Source: Igneacidithiobacillus copahuensis (lineage in GTDB: Bacteria > Pseudomonadota > Gammaproteobacteria > Acidithiobacillales > Acidithiobacillaceae). From it: DNA of 14,983 nucleotides. Location of the stretch: contig NZ_JAAXYO010000054.1 in assembly GCF_018854015.1 (NCBI RefSeq), positions 1 through 14,983 on the forward strand, read 5' to 3'. This document shows positions 1 to 14,387 of this stretch, one piece after another; positions within the stretch are counted from its first letter, which is position 1; each line of letters starts with the position of its first letter. A program made the translations under genes and the position numbers. The notes below the pieces were generated by a model. That model was not told where the DNA came from. It worked only from the letters and a program-made list of their open reading frames with translations, and ran no database searches.

Positions 1-81
1 CGTGGTCTTGCCGTGATCCACGTGACCAATCGTTCCCACGTTTACGTGCGGCTTCGTCCGCTCAAACTTTCCTTTGGACAT
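1..81 (-). CDS. tuf: Elongation factor Tu, N-terminal 27 codons (partial)
   Basis: This is the 5' end of an EF-Tu gene whose remainder lies beyond position 1. The ATG at 81-79 opens a reading frame starting MSKGKFERTKPHVNVGTIGH and continuing through VDHGKTT. That is the canonical EF-Tu amino terminus, with the G1/P-loop motif GHVDHGKT at residues 19-26. EF-Tu is the GTPase that carries aminoacyl-tRNA to the ribosomal A site. A purine-rich ribosome binding region (GGGAGAAGG) precedes the ATG. The gene starts 22 bp after the fusA stop, which is the normal last position of a str operon. A second tuf copy ends at the other edge of the window in the same orientation. Only 27 codons are visible, so integrity and identity to the other copy cannot be judged. 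Confidence 0.96.
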   Translation of the reverse strand, partial: MSKGKFERTKPHVNVGTIGHVDHGKTT

Positions 82-103
82 GACTACCTTCTCCCGTTAC
101 AAC

Positions 104-2203
104 TCAGCGCTGACTTTTCTTGACGACGGCCTCGGCAACATGCCCAGGCACTTCCATATACTTCTCGAACTGCATACTGTAAGTGGCTCGCCCCTGCGAC
201 AGGGATCGCACCGTGGTGGCATACCCGAACATCTCTGCCAGCGGGACTTCGGCCTTGATGATCTTGGCGCCTGCCTCATCATCCATACCTTGCATCACTC
301 CGCGGCGACTATTGATGTCGCCAATGATGTCGCCCATGTACTCTTCCGGCGTCACCACTTCCACTGCAAAGATGGGCTCGAGCAACACCGGGTTTGCCTT
401 GGCGGCACCTGCCTTGAAGCCCATGGATCCAGCGATCTTGAACGCCGCCTCGGAAGAGTCGACGTCATGATAGGAGCCATCGAAGATGGTAACCTTGACA
501 TCCACCACCGGAAAGCCGGCGACTATACCACTTTCCAAAGCCTCTTGCACACCCTTTTCGGTTGGCCCGATGTATTCTTTAGGGACCACACCGCCGACTA
601 CCGCGTTTTCGAACAGAAAGCCTGAACCGGGCTCGAGTGGCTCAAGACGCAACCAGACGTGGCCGTACTGACCACGACCACCGGACTGCCGCACGAACTT
701 ACCCTCGGCCTCGACAGACTTACGAATCGTTTCGCGATAAGCCACCTGTGGCGCACCTACGGTCGCCTCGACGTTGAATTCGCGCTTCATACGGTCGACG
801 ATGATCTCCAGATGCAGCTCCCCCATACCAGAGATGATAGTCTGACCGGATTCCTGGTCGGTGCGCACCCGGAAGGAGGGATCCTCTTGGGCCAATTTGC
901 CCAGCGCGATACCCATCTTCTCCTGATCACTCTTGGTCTTGGGCTCTACCGCCACGTGAATGACCGGCTCAGGGAATTCCATCTGCTCCAGGATGATGGT
1001 CTTATCCATATCACAGAGGGTATCGCCGGTGTATGCCGTTTTCAGACCCACAGCCGCGGCGATGTCGCCGGCCAGCACTTCCTTGATTTCCTGCCGTTCA
1101 TTGGCATGCATCTGCAGGATGCGGCCGATGCGCTCGCGCTGTCCGCGTCCTGGGTTATAGACCGTGGATCCTGCATTGAGTACGCCGGAATACACGCGGA
1201 AGAAGGTGAGCTGTCCGACAAAAGGATCCGTCATGATCTTGAACGCCAACGCCGAGAACGGCTCCGTATCACTGGCAGCACGACTCATATCAGCGCCGGT
1301 ATCGGGATCCGTCCCCTTCACGGCCGGGATGTCGACTGGCGAGGGCATGTAATCCAGAACTGCGTCCAACATGGCCTGCACGCCCTTGTTCTTGAACGCA
1401 CTACCACAAAGCACCGGAACGATTTCGCTGGCAATTGTCGCCTTGCGCAGGGCAATCTTGAGCTCGTCAATGGAAATCTCCTCGCCCTCGAGGTATTTCA
1501 TCATCAACTCTTCATCGGTGTCGCAAATCGCTTCCACCATCACATGATGCGCTGCCTCAGCGGCTTCCTGGAGGTCGGCAGGGATCTCTTCTTCGACAAA
1601 GGTGGTGCCTTGGGTCGCGTCGTCCCAGTTGATCGCCTTCATCTTCATCAGATCGATCACACCACGGAAGCGCTCTTCCTCACCAATCGGCAGCTGGATG
1701 GCCACGGCGTTGCCTTTCAGCTTGCTGCGGATCTGTTCCACCACGCGCTGAAAATTGGCACCCTGGCGGTCCATCTTGTTGACGAAGGCCATGCGTGGCA
1801 CGCCATATTTGTTGGCCTGCCGCCATACGGTTTCCGACTGCGGCTGCACGCCGCCAACAGCACAGAATACGGCGACGGCGCCGTCGAGCACACGCAGAGA
1901 GCGCTCGACTTCGATGGTGAAATCGACGTGTCCGGGCGTATCGATGATGTTGATACGATGCTCGGCACGCTTGGCATCCATACCCTTCCAGAAACAGGTG
2001 GTCGCCGCGGAGGTGATAGTGATGCCACGCTCCTGCTCCTGCGCCATCCAGTCCATGACCGCTGTACCTTCGTGCACCTCACCGATTTTGTGGGAGACAC
2101 CGGTGTAGAACAGGATGCGTTCGGTAGTAGTGGTCTTACCAGCATCAATGTGGGCCATGATGCCGATGTTACGATAACGTTCGATGGGGGTTGTGCGCGC
2201 CAC
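104..2203 (-). CDS. fusA: Elongation factor G
   Basis: EF-G is the ribosomal translocase: it uses GTP to move tRNA and mRNA after peptide bond formation, and with RRF it recycles ribosomes. The 699-residue product matches the usual length (704 in E. coli). The GTPase motifs are all visible: AHIDAGKT at 17-24 (G1), RGITI at 59-63 (G2), DTPGH at 88-92 (G3), NKMD at 142-145 (G4) and GSAFKNKG near 264 (G5). Domains II to V follow with family-typical sequence, including GMGELHLEIIVDRMKREFNV and the domain IV/V stretch ending VAEAVVKKSQR. The start codon is GTG (2203-2201), preceded by AAGGA seven bases upstream, and gives the standard MARTTPIERYRNIGI start. It lies 33 bp after rpsG and 22 bp before tuf, as in a classical str operon. 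No frameshift or missing motif is seen. Confidence 0.98.
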   Translation of the reverse strand: MARTTPIERYRNIGIMAHIDAGKTTTTERILFYTGVSHKIGEVHEGTAVMDWMAQEQERGITITSAATTCFWKGMDAKRAEHRINIIDTPGHVDFTIEVERSLRVLDGAVAVFCAVGGVQPQSETVWRQANKYGVPRMAFVNKMDRQGANFQRVVEQIRSKLKGNAVAIQLPIGEEERFRGVIDLMKMKAINWDDATQGTTFVEEEIPADLQEAAEAAHHVMVEAICDTDEELMMKYLEGEEISIDELKIALRKATIASEIVPVLCGSAFKNKGVQAMLDAVLDYMPSPVDIPAVKGTDPDTGADMSRAASDTEPFSALAFKIMTDPFVGQLTFFRVYSGVLNAGSTVYNPGRGQRERIGRILQMHANERQEIKEVLAGDIAAAVGLKTAYTGDTLCDMDKTIILEQMEFPEPVIHVAVEPKTKSDQEKMGIALGKLAQEDPSFRVRTDQESGQTIISGMGELHLEIIVDRMKREFNVEATVGAPQVAYRETIRKSVEAEGKFVRQSGGRGQYGHVWLRLEPLEPGSGFLFENAVVGGVVPKEYIGPTEKGVQEALESGIVAGFPVVDVKVTIFDGSYHDVDSSEAAFKIAGSMGFKAGAAKANPVLLEPIFAVEVVTPEEYMGDIIGDINSRRGVMQGMDDEAGAKIIKAEVPLAEMFGYATTVRSLSQGRATYSMQFEKYMEVPGHVAEAVVKKSQR

Positions 2204-2236
2204 GAATGAGTCCTTGCGATTGCGAAGCGAAAAGGG

Positions 2237-2707
2237 TTACCAGCGGAAGTGCGAGAATGCCTTGTTGGCCTCGGCCATACGATGCGTCTCTTCCCGCTTG
2301 CGAACGGCGTTTCCACGATTTTCCGCTGCCTCGAGAATCTCCGCTGCCAGGCGATTGCCCATGGACTTCTCATTCCGCTTGCGCGCGGAGTCGCGCAGCC
2401 AGCGCATAGCCAACGCCATTCGGCGATCGCTACGGATTTCGACCGGCACCTGGTAGGTGGCACCACCAACACGCCGGCTTTTGACTTCCACTACCGGACG
2501 CACGTTGTCCAAAGCCTTGCGGAAGATCTCCATGGCATCTGCCTTGCTCTTCTCGGCGACGATATCCAGGGCGCCATATACAATCTTTTCGGCGACACTC
2601 TTTTTGCCATCGCGCATGAGGACGTTGGCAAATTTGGCAAGGACTTCTTCCTTATACTTAGGATCCGGCAACACGATCCGCTTGGGCACTTCTCTACGTC
2701 TTGGCAT
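2237..2707 (-). CDS. rpsG: 30S ribosomal protein S7
   Basis: S7 is a primary 16S rRNA-binding protein that nucleates assembly of the 30S head and lies near the mRNA exit and E-site tRNA. The 156-residue product starts MPRRREVPKR and contains the family signature region KSRRVGGATYQVPVEI around residues 76-91, with the basic C-terminal stretch typical of S7. Length agrees with the common 156-residue form. The ATG at 2707-2705 has a strong ribosome binding site (AAGGAG) seven bases upstream. The gene lies 27 bp after rpsL and 33 bp before fusA. In E. coli S7 is the translational repressor of the str operon, acting on the rpsL-rpsG spacer; here that spacer is much shorter, so that mode of control is uncertain. 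Confidence 0.98.
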   Translation of the reverse strand: MPRRREVPKRIVLPDPKYKEEVLAKFANVLMRDGKKSVAEKIVYGALDIVAEKSKADAMEIFRKALDNVRPVVEVKSRRVGGATYQVPVEIRSDRRMALAMRWLRDSARKRNEKSMGNRLAAEILEAAENRGNAVRKREETHRMAEANKAFSHFRW

Positions 2708-2734
2708 CTCTCTACTCCTTGGAATCCGGAACCC

Positions 2735-3106
2735 TTACTTGGGCCGCTTGGCGCCGTACTTCGACCGTCGCTGCTTGCGATTCTTGACGCCAGCGGTGTC
2801 GAGGGTGCCGCGAATGATGTGGTAGCGAACACCCGGCAGATCCTTCACGCGTCCACCGCGGATCAGAACGACAGAGTGCTCCTGCAAGTTATGCCCCTCA
2901 CCCGGTATATAGCTACTGACTTCGTAACCGTTCGTCAGACGCACACGCGCAACTTTCCGCAACGCAGAATTGGGCTTTTTCGGCGTGGTGGTGTACACGC
3001 GGGTACAGACACCCCGCTTCTGCGGATTAGCCTCTAGGGCGGGTACCTTGCTCTTGGCCACCGGAGCCTTGCGCGGCTTGCGGACCAACTGGTTCAGTGT
3101 GGGCAT
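2735..3106 (-). CDS. rpsL: 30S ribosomal protein S12
   Basis: S12 lies at the decoding centre of the 30S subunit and influences accuracy of codon reading and streptomycin binding. I chose the ATG at 3106-3104, giving 123 residues starting MPTLNQLVRKPRK, the standard S12 start. It has GGAGAAGGT immediately upstream. A longer reading frame would add 14 non-homologous residues and start inside the promoter leader. The PKKPNSALRK motif (residues 42-51) and the GRVKDLPG loop (85-92) are intact. Lys43 and Lys88, the main sites of streptomycin-resistance changes, are wild type, so the protein predicts streptomycin sensitivity at this locus. It is the first gene of the str block and has its own predicted promoter at 3160-3188. 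Confidence 0.98.
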   Translation of the reverse strand: MPTLNQLVRKPRKAPVAKSKVPALEANPQKRGVCTRVYTTTPKKPNSALRKVARVRLTNGYEVSSYIPGEGHNLQEHSVVLIRGGRVKDLPGVRYHIIRGTLDTAGVKNRKQRRSKYGAKRPK

Positions 3107-3115
3107 ACCTTCTCC
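3107..3115 (-). promoter_or_regulatory. Ribosome binding site of rpsL
   Basis: The sequence GGAGAAGGT directly precedes the ATG at 3106. It is a strong Shine-Dalgarno-like element and fixes the S12 start at the conserved MPTLNQ rather than at an upstream in-frame ATG at 3148. Confidence 0.85.
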
Positions 3116-3151
3116 AAAAACGAAGGGCGGCTCGTCACCTGCCGCCAATGA

Positions 3152-3178
3152 GAGCGCGCATTTTATGGACGCGCGCCC
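3152..3178 (-). repeat. Inverted repeat enclosing the rpsL promoter -10 element
   Basis: On the minus strand GGGCGCGC (3178-3171) and GCGCGCTC (3159-3152) can pair as an 8 bp stem with one G-U pair, and the 11-base loop contains the TAAAAT -10 box. In RNA reading through from rpoC this would form a very stable hairpin. It is not followed by a U-tract, so it does not look like an intrinsic terminator. Confidence 0.6.
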
Positions 3179-3188
3179 GAACTGTCAA
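3160..3188 (-). promoter_or_regulatory. Predicted sigma-70 promoter of the str operon (rpsL-rpsG-fusA-tuf)
   Basis: On the minus strand a perfect -35 hexamer TTGACA (3188-3183) is separated by exactly 17 bp from TAAAAT (3165-3160), a one-mismatch -10. Transcription would begin near 3153-3149, leaving a 5' leader of roughly 45 nt before the rpsL ATG. The six bases after the -10 are GCGCGC. Such a GC-rich discriminator is a known hallmark of promoters shut down by ppGpp in the stringent response, which fits a ribosomal operon. The -35 lies 28 bp past the rpoC stop codon, so the str genes can be expressed both from here and by read-through from rpoC. The promoter call rests on sequence match and position only. 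Confidence 0.8.
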
Positions 3189-3216
3189 GAAAGATCAGGG
3201 CACTGCGAAGTCTCGT

Positions 3217-7365
<4,149 letters not shown>

Positions 7366-7371
7366 GTGACT

Positions 7372-7378
7372 CTTCCTT
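7372..7378 (-). promoter_or_regulatory. Ribosome binding site of rpoC (TTG start)
   Basis: AAGGAAG (7378-7372) precedes the rpoC TTG codon with about eight bases after AAGGA. It supports the unusual TTG as the true start, because no other in-frame start codon exists between the rpoB stop and residue 1. Confidence 0.8.
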
Positions 7379-7396
7379 ATCCGAAGCCTGCGGATA
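7378..7396 (-). repeat. Small stem-loop in the rpoB-rpoC spacer
   Basis: On the minus strand TATCCG (7396-7391) and CGGATA (7383-7378) form a perfect 6 bp stem with a 7-base loop. Its last base overlaps the first base of the rpoC Shine-Dalgarno. It is too short to call a terminator. It could modulate rpoC initiation, but that is a guess. Confidence 0.45.
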
Positions 7397-7398
7397 CC

Positions 7399-11487
<4,089 letters not shown>

Positions 11488-11520
11488 GAGTGCTCCGCGC
11501 GATAGTCGCTAGATTACGAA

Positions 11521-11541
11521 CCAAAAAGACGGCATGCCGCC
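11521..11541 (-). terminator. Terminator-like attenuator hairpin before rpoB
   Basis: On the minus strand GGCGG (11541-11537) and CCGTC (11532-11528) pair over a 4-base CATG loop and are followed directly by TTTTT (11527-11523). This is a short, weak intrinsic terminator layout. In E. coli a partial terminator in the same rplL-rpoB position lowers rpoBC transcription relative to the ribosomal genes, and this site is a plausible equivalent. The 5 bp stem, with one G-U pair, suggests only partial efficiency. It is inferred from sequence only. Confidence 0.5.
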
Positions 11542-11551
11542 AATAATGAGG

Positions 11552-11576
11552 GGCTGACGACCAAAGGTCGCCAGCC
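11552..11576 (-). promoter_or_regulatory. Strong stem-loop in the rplL-rpoB spacer
   Basis: GGCTGGCGACC (11576-11566) and GGTCGTCAGCC (11562-11552) form an 11 bp stem with a single G-U pair and a UUU loop, starting 23 bases after the rplL stop codon. No U-tract follows. In E. coli the same spacer carries an RNase III processing hairpin beside the attenuator. This one could be a processing or mRNA 3'-end stability element. The pairing is seen directly; the role is inferred. Confidence 0.6.
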
Positions 11577-11599
11577 ATGTGGGGCAGAGACAGGAAATC

Positions 11600-11989
11600 T
11601 TACTTGATCTCGGCCTCGGCACCCGCTTCCACCAACTGCTTCTTGATGTCTTCCGCTTCCGCCTTGGCAATACCTTCCTTTACCGGCTTCGGGGCTCCAT
11701 CCACCAGGTCCTTGGCCTCTTTCAGACCCAGACCGGTAATGGCACGCACCACCTTGATGGTATTCACCTTGTTGGCACCAGCGTTGGTCAGGATGACGTC
11801 AAATTCCGTCTGCTCCTCCGCTGCAGCAGCCGCTTCGCCAGCGCCGCCCGCAGCGGCACCCGGGGCAGCCACGGCAACCGCAGCGGCGGATACGCCAAAC
11901 TTCTCTTCCATGTCCTTGATCAGCTCGGAGAGCTCGAGGACGGTCATGCCAGCAATGGCATCCAGAATTTCTGCTTTTGATAAGGCCAT
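11600..11989 (-). CDS. rplL: 50S ribosomal protein L7/L12
   Basis: L7/L12 is the multicopy acidic stalk protein that recruits and stimulates the translational GTPases EF-Tu, EF-G, IF2 and RF3. The 129-residue product has the N-terminal dimerisation domain (residues 1-33, ending DMEEKFGVS), a flexible hinge rich in Ala and Gly (about 34-58), and the globular C-terminal domain from EFDVIL onward. The factor-binding segment GLGLKEAKDLVDGAPKPVKEG (positions 86-106) is intact. It is about eight residues longer than the 121-residue E. coli protein, and the extra length appears to fall in the hinge. The ATG at 11989 has AGGAG ten bases upstream. It lies 24 bp after rplJ, consistent with co-expression for the L10-L12 complex. 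Confidence 0.98.
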   Translation of the reverse strand: MALSKAEILDAIAGMTVLELSELIKDMEEKFGVSAAAVAVAAPGAAAGGAGEAAAAAEEQTEFDVILTNAGANKVNTIKVVRAITGLGLKEAKDLVDGAPKPVKEGIAKAEAEDIKKQLVEAGAEAEIK

Positions 11990-12013
11990 GATCTTATTGC
12001 TCCTAAAAATGAA

Positions 12014-12532
12014 TTACGCTGCTTGATCGCGCACAGCCGCGAGGGTGCGGACGAAACGCCCGGGAACCTCGTTGAGGGTACGCACAAAGGTAGAGATGGG
12101 TGCCTGCATGGTTCCCATGAGCTTGGCCAGCAATTCTTCCCGCGAGGGCATCTTGCTGAGCTGCTGGAGCGCCTTCGCATCCATCAACTTGGCTCCCAGG
12201 GCGCCACCGGTAATGACGAGCTTGTCGTTGCCTTTCGCAAAGTCTGTCAGGACCTTGGCCACGGCCACGGGGTCTTCGCTGGCCGCGAAAACCAGGGGAC
12301 CGCTGAGCAACGGGTTCATCACCGCAAAGTCGGTGTCTGCCAATGCACGTTTGAGAAGGGTGTTCTTCACCACCTGCACATGCACTGACTGCTTGCGCGC
12401 CGCAACGCGAAGCGCCGTCATCTGAGCGACGCTCAGACCCCGGTACTCGGCTACCGCCATCGCTTGCACATTCGCCAACTTTGCTTGCAGGGCAGCAACT
12501 ACTTGCTCTTTATCAGCGAGTTTGAGACTCAC
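12014..12532 (-). CDS. rplJ: 50S ribosomal protein L10
   Basis: L10 anchors the L7/L12 dimers to 23S rRNA at the base of the ribosomal stalk and, as the L10-L12 complex, represses its own mRNA in E. coli. The product is 172 residues, close to the usual 165-175. It has the N-terminal rRNA-binding domain, including VAEYRGLSVAQMTALR and the conserved KNTLLKRA, and a C-terminal helical tail of about 30 residues (after MGTMQAPIST) that binds L12. The start codon is GTG (12532-12530), giving MSLKLADKEQ. A TGGAGGT ribosome binding site lies eight bases upstream. No alternative start aligns better. A structured 148 bp leader separates it from rplA. Confidence 0.97.
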   Translation of the reverse strand: MSLKLADKEQVVAALQAKLANVQAMAVAEYRGLSVAQMTALRVAARKQSVHVQVVKNTLLKRALADTDFAVMNPLLSGPLVFAASEDPVAVAKVLTDFAKGNDKLVITGGALGAKLMDAKALQQLSKMPSREELLAKLMGTMQAPISTFVRTLNEVPGRFVRTLAAVRDQAA

Positions 12533-12680
12533 GGTTTGCTACCTCCAGTTGGACAGAGGCGGCCAGAAATTCCTGGCGCGCCGTCGCCTACGCAGGGTAT
12601 GGGTTTGAGGCCGAGGCCCCCTGCGGTCTTTGAACGCCGGCTTGCGCCGACACATCCCGCCAAAATGGCAGAATTCCTCT
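12533..12680 (-). promoter_or_regulatory. Structured rplJ leader, candidate L10-L12 autoregulatory region
   Basis: This is the longest gap in the window and contains no gene. Read on the minus strand it holds several helices. UCGGC and GCCGG close a GCAA (GNRA) tetraloop at 12637-12650. CGCAGGG (12625-12619) and CCCTGCG (12597-12591) form a perfect 7 bp long-range stem. A hairpin at 12558-12582 has arms GCCAGG and TCTGGC around an AATT loop, extended outward by GGCG and CGCC past one bulged C. The Shine-Dalgarno at 12541-12547 follows. In E. coli the same spacer is bound by L10-L12 to repress translation, so this is probably the equivalent control region. I see no convincing promoter in it. 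Confidence 0.6.
12541..12547 (-). promoter_or_regulatory. Ribosome binding site of rplJ (GTG start)
   Basis: TGGAGGT lies eight bases before the GTG start of rplJ and supports that codon as the true start. It lies about ten bases past the last leader hairpin (12558-12582), so structure there could affect its accessibility. Confidence 0.8.
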
Positions 12681-13370
12681 CTACAGCCCGGCGGGATCCA
12701 CGGCGACGCCGGGACCCATGGTCGGGTTGACACTGATCTTGCGAATATAAATACCTTTACTGGTGGCCGGCTTCGCCTTCTTCACGCTGTCGAGCAGAGC
12801 AAGGAAATTGGCATGCAGATCCTCTACCGAGAAAGACGCCTTGCCGATACTGCTGTGGACGATACCACCCTTATCAGCGCGGTAACGGACCTGACCGCCC
12901 TTGGCGTTTTGCACCGCCGTGCGAACGTCGGCGGTTACCGTGCCAACCTTCGGATTGGGCATCAAACCACGCGGGCCCAGCACCGGACCGAGGGCGCCCA
13001 CCACGCGCATGGCATCCGGGGTGGCGATGACCACATCAAAATCCATCTGCCCCGCCTTTACCTGCTCGGCAAGATCTTCCATGCCCACCAGATCGGCTCC
13101 CGCCTCTTTGGCTTCGTTGGCCTTTTCCCCGGTGGCGAAGACCGCTACGCGCATCGTCTTGCCAGTACCCTTAGGGAGCACGACCGCGCCGCGGACCACC
13201 TGATCTGACTTGCGCGGATCAATGCCGAGACCAATGGCGACATCCACCGATTCCGGGAATTTGGCGGTGGCGGTCTGCTTTACCAGAGCCAGCGCTTCTT
13301 CGAGGTTATAGCGCTGGCTGCGGTCGATCAAGGCACGCGCCGCAATGATACGCTTCGATTTCTGTGCCAT
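12681..13370 (-). CDS. rplA: 50S ribosomal protein L1
   Basis: L1 forms the mobile L1 stalk of the 50S subunit near the E site and helps release deacylated tRNA. It also represses translation of the L11-L1 mRNA. The 229-residue product is slightly shorter than the 234 residues in E. coli and ends GPGVAVDPAGL. The L1 signature region GALGPVLGPRGLMPNPKVGTV is intact at residues 125-145. The ATG at 13370 lies only 3 bp after the rplK TAA, so its translation is probably coupled to that of rplK. The next gene, rplJ, begins after a 148 bp structured leader. Confidence 0.98.
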   Translation of the reverse strand: MAQKSKRIIAARALIDRSQRYNLEEALALVKQTATAKFPESVDVAIGLGIDPRKSDQVVRGAVVLPKGTGKTMRVAVFATGEKANEAKEAGADLVGMEDLAEQVKAGQMDFDVVIATPDAMRVVGALGPVLGPRGLMPNPKVGTVTADVRTAVQNAKGGQVRYRADKGGIVHSSIGKASFSVEDLHANFLALLDSVKKAKPATSKGIYIRKISVNPTMGPGVAVDPAGL

Positions 13371-13373
13371 CGC

Positions 13374-13802
13374 TTATCCCTCCACCGTCAGACCCATACT
13401 GCGGGCCGTTCCACGAATACTGCGCTTGGCCGCTTCCAGATCCTCGGTATTCAGATCCGGTAACTTGGTCTTGGCAATTTCTTCTACCTGCGCTTCCGTC
13501 ACCTTACCAACCTTATTGGTATTGGGACGCCCACTACCCGACTTGAGCCCGGCAGCCTTCAGCAGCAGCACCGGCGCTGGCGGCGTCTTGACGATGAAAC
13601 TGAAGCTCTTGTCGGCAAACACCGTGATGACCACCGGCAGCGGCAGTCCCGGCTCGATGCCTTGGGTTTGCGCATTGAACGCCTTGCAAAACTCCATAAT
13701 GTTCAAGCCGCGCTGACCCAGAGCCGGACCAATGGGTGGACTGGGGTTGGCCTGGGTGGCCTTCACCTGGAGCTTGATATAGCCCGTAATTTTCTTTGCC
13801 AT
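13374..13802 (-). CDS. rplK: 50S ribosomal protein L11
   Basis: L11 binds the GTPase-associated region of 23S rRNA, is the target region for thiostrepton, and is needed for RelA activation by stalled ribosomes. The 142-residue product equals the E. coli length. The proline-rich N-terminal segment PSPPIGPALGQRG lies at 20-32. The rRNA-binding C-terminal domain includes GSGRPNTNKVGKVT (89-102) and the terminal GTARSMG motif (131-137). The ATG at 13802 follows AAGGAG with five bases between. A stem-loop that could be the L1 repressor site sits directly against this ribosome binding site. The gene lies 49 bp after nusG and 3 bp before rplA. Confidence 0.98.
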   Translation of the reverse strand: MAKKITGYIKLQVKATQANPSPPIGPALGQRGLNIMEFCKAFNAQTQGIEPGLPLPVVITVFADKSFSFIVKTPPAPVLLLKAAGLKSGSGRPNTNKVGKVTEAQVEEIAKTKLPDLNTEDLEAAKRSIRGTARSMGLTVEG

Positions 13803-13812
13803 GCTGACTCCT

Positions 13813-13841
13813 TGAGGTACAAGCGCCGTGCGGCTCCCTCA
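13813..13841 (-). promoter_or_regulatory. Candidate L1-binding stem-loop in the rplK leader
   Basis: On the minus strand TGAGG (13841-13837) pairs with CCTCA (13817-13813). Inside, GCC and GGC pair across a GCAC loop, with an asymmetric internal loop of GA opposite GCUUGUA. The outer stem ends on the first A of the AAGGAG ribosome binding site. In E. coli L1 represses rplK-rplA by binding a mimic of its 23S rRNA site in this leader. The shape and position here suit that role, but I have not compared it to the rRNA site. Confidence 0.5.
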
Positions 13842-13851
13842 GATGATGAAA

Positions 13852-14385
13852 TCAGATCTTTTCGACCTGACCGAAATCCAGCTCCACCGGAGTGGAGCGT
13901 CCAAAAATGGTTACCGAGACGCGCAGCTTGCTCTTCTCGAAATTCACCTCTTCGACCACGCCATTGAAGTCCTTGAAGGGACCTTCAATGACGCGAACCT
14001 GCTCACCTGGCTCAAAAGTGAACTTGGGACGCGGTTTCTCCACCCCTTCCTTGATACGCTCGAGAATCGCGTCGGCCTCTGCTTCGGAGAGGGGATGCGG
14101 TTTACCGACACTTCCGCCTACGAACCCGGTAACCCGCGGCGTGTTTTTGACCAGATGCCAGGTCAGATCGTTCATCTCCATCTGCACCAACACATATCCC
14201 GGGTAAAACATCCGCTGGGAGGTTGCCCGCTGGCCATTGCGCATCTCTACCACTTCTTCCACCGGGACCAGGATTTCACCAAACTGATCCGCCAAACCCT
14301 CGCGCCGAGCGCGCTCACGGATCTCTGCCTGCACCCGCTTTTCGAAACTGGAAAAGGCATGTACCACATACCAACGCATTGCCAT
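13852..14385 (-). CDS. nusG: Transcription termination/antitermination protein NusG
   Basis: NusG binds RNA polymerase to promote processive elongation, and couples it to Rho or to the ribosome through S10. I chose the ATG at 14385-14383, giving 177 residues starting MAMRWYVVHAFSSFEKRV, which matches the family start at the conserved RWYVV. A longer frame would overlap secE and add 20 unrelated residues. The NGN domain spans about 1-115, including the MFYPGYVLVQM motif at 59-69. The KOW domain follows from about 124, with FEPGEQVRVIEGPFKDFNG at 124-142. The start lies 2 bp after the secE stop, and its GGGAGG ribosome binding site lies inside the last codons of secE, so translation is probably coupled. 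Confidence 0.98.
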   Translation of the reverse strand: MAMRWYVVHAFSSFEKRVQAEIRERARREGLADQFGEILVPVEEVVEMRNGQRATSQRMFYPGYVLVQMEMNDLTWHLVKNTPRVTGFVGGSVGKPHPLSEAEADAILERIKEGVEKPRPKFTFEPGEQVRVIEGPFKDFNGVVEEVNFEKSKLRVSVTIFGRSTPVELDFGQVEKI

Positions 14386-14387
14386 GA

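Noticed and set aside
659..2209. A 516-codon plus-strand open frame antisense to fusA.
   Set aside because: It has the same exact antisense register to EF-G, explained by avoidance of TTA, CTA and TCA codons. I saw no domain and no supporting start context.
3107..3148. A 14-residue N-terminal extension of S12 from an upstream in-frame ATG.
   Set aside because: The added residues are not part of the family. The strong ribosome binding site is next to the internal ATG, and the upstream ATG would lie at or within a few bases of the predicted transcript 5' end.
3152..3178. An intrinsic terminator for the rpoC transcript.
   Set aside because: The hairpin is stable but is not followed by a U-tract, and the repeat coincides with a strong promoter, so I kept it as a promoter-associated repeat.
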